DNA from: CAMUQR01 sp963539845
Lineage (GTDB): Bacteria; Patescibacteriota; Saccharimonadia; Saccharimonadales; Saccharimonadaceae
Direction: 5' to 3'
Assembly (NCBI GenBank): GCA_963539845.1
Contig: CAUTML010000001.1
Span: 336,329-400,328 of the forward strand
DNA length: 64,000 bases
Shown: positions 61,370 through 64,000 of the stretch, piece after piece
Layout: every line of letters begins with the position of its first letter
How positions within the stretch are numbered: the first letter of the stretch is position 1
Notes under the pieces: model-generated
Database searches by the model: none
What the model was told of the DNA's origin: nothing
The model's input: the letters and a program-made list of their open reading frames with translations, nothing else
Translations under genes and position numbers: made by a program

Positions 61370-64000
61370 CTAACGGCGTCGGCTGGCGTATAGTTTAAGA
61401 ACGCTTGCCATACCCATAATTATCGACACTGCGGTAATGACCGATGCGGTTTTGGTCTCAAAACCAGAGTTTGGAGGTAACAAGGCGTTGTTATTTGGCT
61501 GTGATTGACCATTACCACCTGGAGTCGGCTGAGGTTGTGGGGTTGGTGTTGGATTTGGTTGTTGAGGTTTCAGACGGTAATAAACTGTCAATTGGTTGTT
61601 TGCTGCGTTAGCCTGTAAAGTCAATTCGGTTGGTTGACCGTCAATTGGTTCATATTGCTCTAACACTGGATAAACAATCGTGATTTTGGTTCCAGGTAAT
61701 CCTTGACCATTGATTTGATGTGGATTGATACCTGGTACTGGTTGGTTAGTTCCTTGTAAGAGATAAGTAACCTGGTAACCAACTTGATTTGGGGTTGGTG
61801 CTTGACGACGATACTTAATAGTAACTTGGTTTTGGTTAGCATTAGCTTTAATTACTAAACTGGTTGGTTGGCTAGGTTCAATTTGGTAACCAGCTACAGT
61901 TGGATGATTGATGGTAACTGAAGAACCAATTGGAGCTGAACCAGTGATTGGATTAGTTGGTAAGCCAGTTAATAGGTTACCATCTTGGTCAACGTAGCTA
62001 ATTTTGTAGCTAACAGCTTGACGACGATACTTAATAGTAACCTGGTTTTGGTTAGGGTTAGCTTTAATTACCAAGCTGGTTGGTTGGCTAGGTTCAATTT
62101 GGTAACCAGCTACAGTTGGATGATCAATGTTAACAGTTTCGCCTAGTGGTTTCTTGCCAGTGATTGGGTTGTTAGGAATTGAGGCAATTAGATTGTTATC
62201 TTGATCAACATAGCTAATCTTGTAACCAACTAATTTGCGGTAACGAATAGTAACCTGGTTTTGGTTAGCATCAGCTTTAATTACTAAACTGGTTGGTTGG
62301 TTAGGTTCAATTTGGTAACCAGCTACAGTTGGATGATTGATGGTAACTGAAGAACCAATTGGAGCTGAACCAGTGATTGGATTAGTTGGTAAGCCAGTTA
62401 ATAGGTTACCATCTTGGTCAACGTAGCTAATTTTGTAGCTAACTCCCTTATAGCGGTAACGAACTGTAATTATGTTTTGATCGGGATCAGCTTTAACCAC
62501 AAAGTTATTGGGCTGACCAGCAACCACTTGGTAATTATCCAAGTCTGGATGAGGGATATTAACCGTTGAGTCTACTGGGGCCTGACCGGTAACATTAGTT
62601 AACCCTGGAACAGGCTGGTTAGTACCATCAATCACATATTTAATAGTATAGTTAGCTTGTCTTTTTTGGTAATAGACACGGAAGTTATTTTTTGATGGAT
62701 CGGCTTGGAGAGTAGCTTTGGTTGGTTGACCAGCAACTGGTACGTAATTGTCACTAGCTGTAGGATGTGTGATGTCGATGTCAGTTCCTGGTAAGCCACT
62801 GCCAGTGACAACTGATGGGTTAATACCTGGTACTGGATTGGTAGTAGGATTGCCTTGGTTATCCTGAATGTAATAGCTCACTGTATAGCCTACCAGTCCA
62901 CGGTAATAGATATTGATTTCTTTCATCTCCATTGGACCGACATTGACGGTAGTGTTTTGACCAGGCACAGGGGCGTAATTTGGTACGGTTGGTAGATTAA
63001 CTTGGTGACTACCTGGACTAACCTCATGAAAGACCGAGCTTGGATCAATGCCTGGTACTGGACTGGTAGTTCCTTCGAGATAATAGTTGACTTTGTAGCC
63101 TTGAGTTAGGCGGTATTTGAATTCAACATCGTTAGTATGCTCAGTTACTACCACCGACACAGGTTGATCATTCTCTAAAACATATAAGCGACCATTATGA
63201 CTGAAGCGTTTTTCAGGCACAATTTCATAACCATTGTCAATGGTAATAAACTGGTTGCTCTTATAGTCAGAGCGCCACAATACTCGGTTTTTAATTAGTT
63301 GACCGTTTTGGGTATATAAGACCTTGATGTTATTGGCGTTAATCACATGATAATCGGACTCAGGATAGTTATGGTCACGTTTTTCGGTAAATAACAATAC
63401 CTTGTTGCCAACTGACGGCACACCGACGTTTCTGTAAAACGAGTTTTCATAGAGCGTTATAAGTGAGTTTGGCAATAAAACACCAGTCAACTTATTCTCA
63501 CCAAACGCCGATCTACCAATCGTCGTCACCGTATTAGGGAAATCGATAGTGGTTAGTCCTTGTTTCTCAAACGCCGAGTCACCAATAGTCGTTAACTGGC
63601 TACCAGGAGCAAAGGTTAAATTAGTGAGCTTTTGGTCTTCGTTGAGATAATAGCTATAGAAGGCTTGGTTGCCGATAGAGGTAACTGAAGCTGGGATGGT
63701 AATCGATTTGACTCCTGATTTTTTGAGAAAACAACCAGGAACAGTAGTCATATCTTGTGGTAGAGTGACTTCAGTTAAGGTTTTGTTATCACTAAAGATG
63801 CCCCAATCACCATAGCCACCGCAAGATTGATTGAAAGTTAAACCAGCACCAGTTGGCAGATTAAGTTTAGTTAGTTTGTTATTATGAAAAGCCATCCGAT
63901 CAATATGGAGGTTATGAGCTTCAGAGAAGTCAATGTTGGTTAGTTTATTGTTAGCAAAGGCGCCCGCACCAATGTTTTGTAAGGTGGATGGGATGTTAAG
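61370..64000 (-). CDS. Large adhesin: BspA-type leucine-rich repeats plus MucBP repeats (5' end cut)
   Basis: The frame is open across the right window edge, so the N-terminus is missing. At least 876 residues are visible. The first ~180 are BspA/TpLRR-type repeats (GAGAFANNKLTNI, IGNQAFYSYYL, IGDSAFEKQGLTTID). After a linker come seven MucBP-like repeats, each about 65-70 residues (YKISYVDQDGNLLTGLPTNP; HPTVAGYQIEPNQPTSLVIK). The end has a Pro/Gln/Asn spacer, LPPNSG, a helix (VITAVSIIMGMASVLKLYA) and SRRR, like a variant sorting signal. It would be a wall- or membrane-anchored surface protein for host or mucin binding. Confidence 0.9.
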   Translation of the reverse strand, partial: LNIPSTLQNIGAGAFANNKLTNIDFSEAHNLHIDRMAFHNNKLTKLNLPTGAGLTFNQSCGGYGDWGIFSDNKTLTEVTLPQDMTTVPGCFLKKSGVKSITIPASVTSIGNQAFYSYYLNEDQKLTNLTFAPGSQLTTIGDSAFEKQGLTTIDFPNTVTTIGRSAFGENKLTGVLLPNSLITLYENSFYRNVGVPSVGNKVLLFTEKRDHNYPESDYHVINANNIKVLYTQNGQLIKNRVLWRSDYKSNQFITIDNGYEIVPEKRFSHNGRLYVLENDQPVSVVVTEHTNDVEFKYRLTQGYKVNYYLEGTTSPVPGIDPSSVFHEVSPGSHQVNLPTVPNYAPVPGQNTTVNVGPMEMKEINIYYRGLVGYTVSYYIQDNQGNPTTNPVPGINPSVVTGSGLPGTDIDITHPTASDNYVPVAGQPTKATLQADPSKNNFRVYYQKRQANYTIKYVIDGTNQPVPGLTNVTGQAPVDSTVNIPHPDLDNYQVVAGQPNNFVVKADPDQNIITVRYRYKGVSYKISYVDQDGNLLTGLPTNPITGSAPIGSSVTINHPTVAGYQIEPNQPTSLVIKADANQNQVTIRYRKLVGYKISYVDQDNNLIASIPNNPITGKKPLGETVNIDHPTVAGYQIEPSQPTSLVIKANPNQNQVTIKYRRQAVSYKISYVDQDGNLLTGLPTNPITGSAPIGSSVTINHPTVAGYQIEPSQPTSLVIKANANQNQVTIKYRRQAPTPNQVGYQVTYLLQGTNQPVPGINPHQINGQGLPGTKITIVYPVLEQYEPIDGQPTELTLQANAANNQLTVYYRLKPQQPNPTPTPQPQPTPGGNGQSQPNNNALLPPNSGFETKTASVITAVSIIMGMASVLKLYASRRR
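61831..62443 (-). repeat. Nearly identical DNA repeats inside the adhesin MucBP region
   Basis: The stretch 61831-62014 recurs almost base for base at 62260-62443 (about 184 nt, a few differences), with a more diverged copy between them. Neighbouring MucBP repeats outside are much less alike, pointing to recent duplication or gene conversion. Confidence 0.85.

Overview
The window looks like a chromosomal segment of a candidate-phyla-radiation (Patescibacteria) bacterium, most likely a Saccharibacterium (TM7). This is inferred from gene content, not from a database match. Pointers are compact versions of core proteins (proline--tRNA ligase without its editing insert, EF-Ts with a short core, a 353-residue S1-like protein), LytR-CpsA-Psr, DUF2207 and DUF5663-type proteins, and Gram-positive-like surface proteins. 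An RF2 gene is present and UGA is used as a real stop (first glycosyltransferase). This argues against the Gracilibacteria/Absconditabacteria, which recode UGA.

Layout. 1-2153 (minus strand): a diversity-generating retroelement (DGR) with an Avd accessory gene, an adenine-rich template repeat, a DGR-type reverse transcriptase and a cut-off membrane-anchored gene that may be the target. 2181-7191: prfB, an M16 peptidase and secA. 7346-9905: two family-4 glycosyltransferases, probably for glycolipids, and rpmB. 10052-22619: ribosome hibernation factor, serS, envelope proteins (bactofilin-like, DUF2207), D-lactate dehydrogenase, lysS, greA, proS, a CPBP protease, the RseP site-2 protease and frr. 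22690-25924: an unknown gene behind tandem promoters and a short terminator, tsf-rpsB, an unknown gene behind a structured leader of about 220 nt, and rpmE2. 26101-33178: ung, prfA-prmC, HtrA protease, a membrane protein, an LCP protein and lepB. 33240-40596: parAB, rplU, galU and a cluster of surface or coiled-coil proteins. 40600-51788: ftsA-ftsZ, map-adk, yqeY-rpsU-recJ, a winged-helix regulator, a phosphoribosyltransferase, priA-def-fmt. 51809-56759: infB, S1, a small double-anchored protein, a ROK kinase and an ImmA-like protein. 56900-61160: a KGG stress protein and a 23S-5S rRNA unit with its own two promoters and no 16S beside it. 61370-64000: a large BspA-LRR/MucBP adhesin, cut by the window end.

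Two gene-start styles coexist. Genes inside operons have GGAG-type ribosome binding sites 4-5 nt before the start. At least twelve transcription-unit leaders (ldhA, rpmE2, ung, lepB, LCP, parA, galU, ftsA, rpsU, the phosphoribosyltransferase, priA, def) have a -10 box only 5-9 nt before the ATG, so their mRNAs should be leaderless or nearly so. The usual promoter is TTGACT/A, 17 nt, often TGn, then TATAAT.

The most interesting items are the DGR, whose template reads as the C-terminus of a DUF1566/Lcl-type domain with an in-frame UGA; the leaderless promoter class; two uncharacterised leaders (25239-25459 and 22742-22788); and a two-copy palindromic element (16527-16619 and 25993-26087). No tRNA, tmRNA, RNase P RNA, CRISPR array or insertion sequence was recognised.
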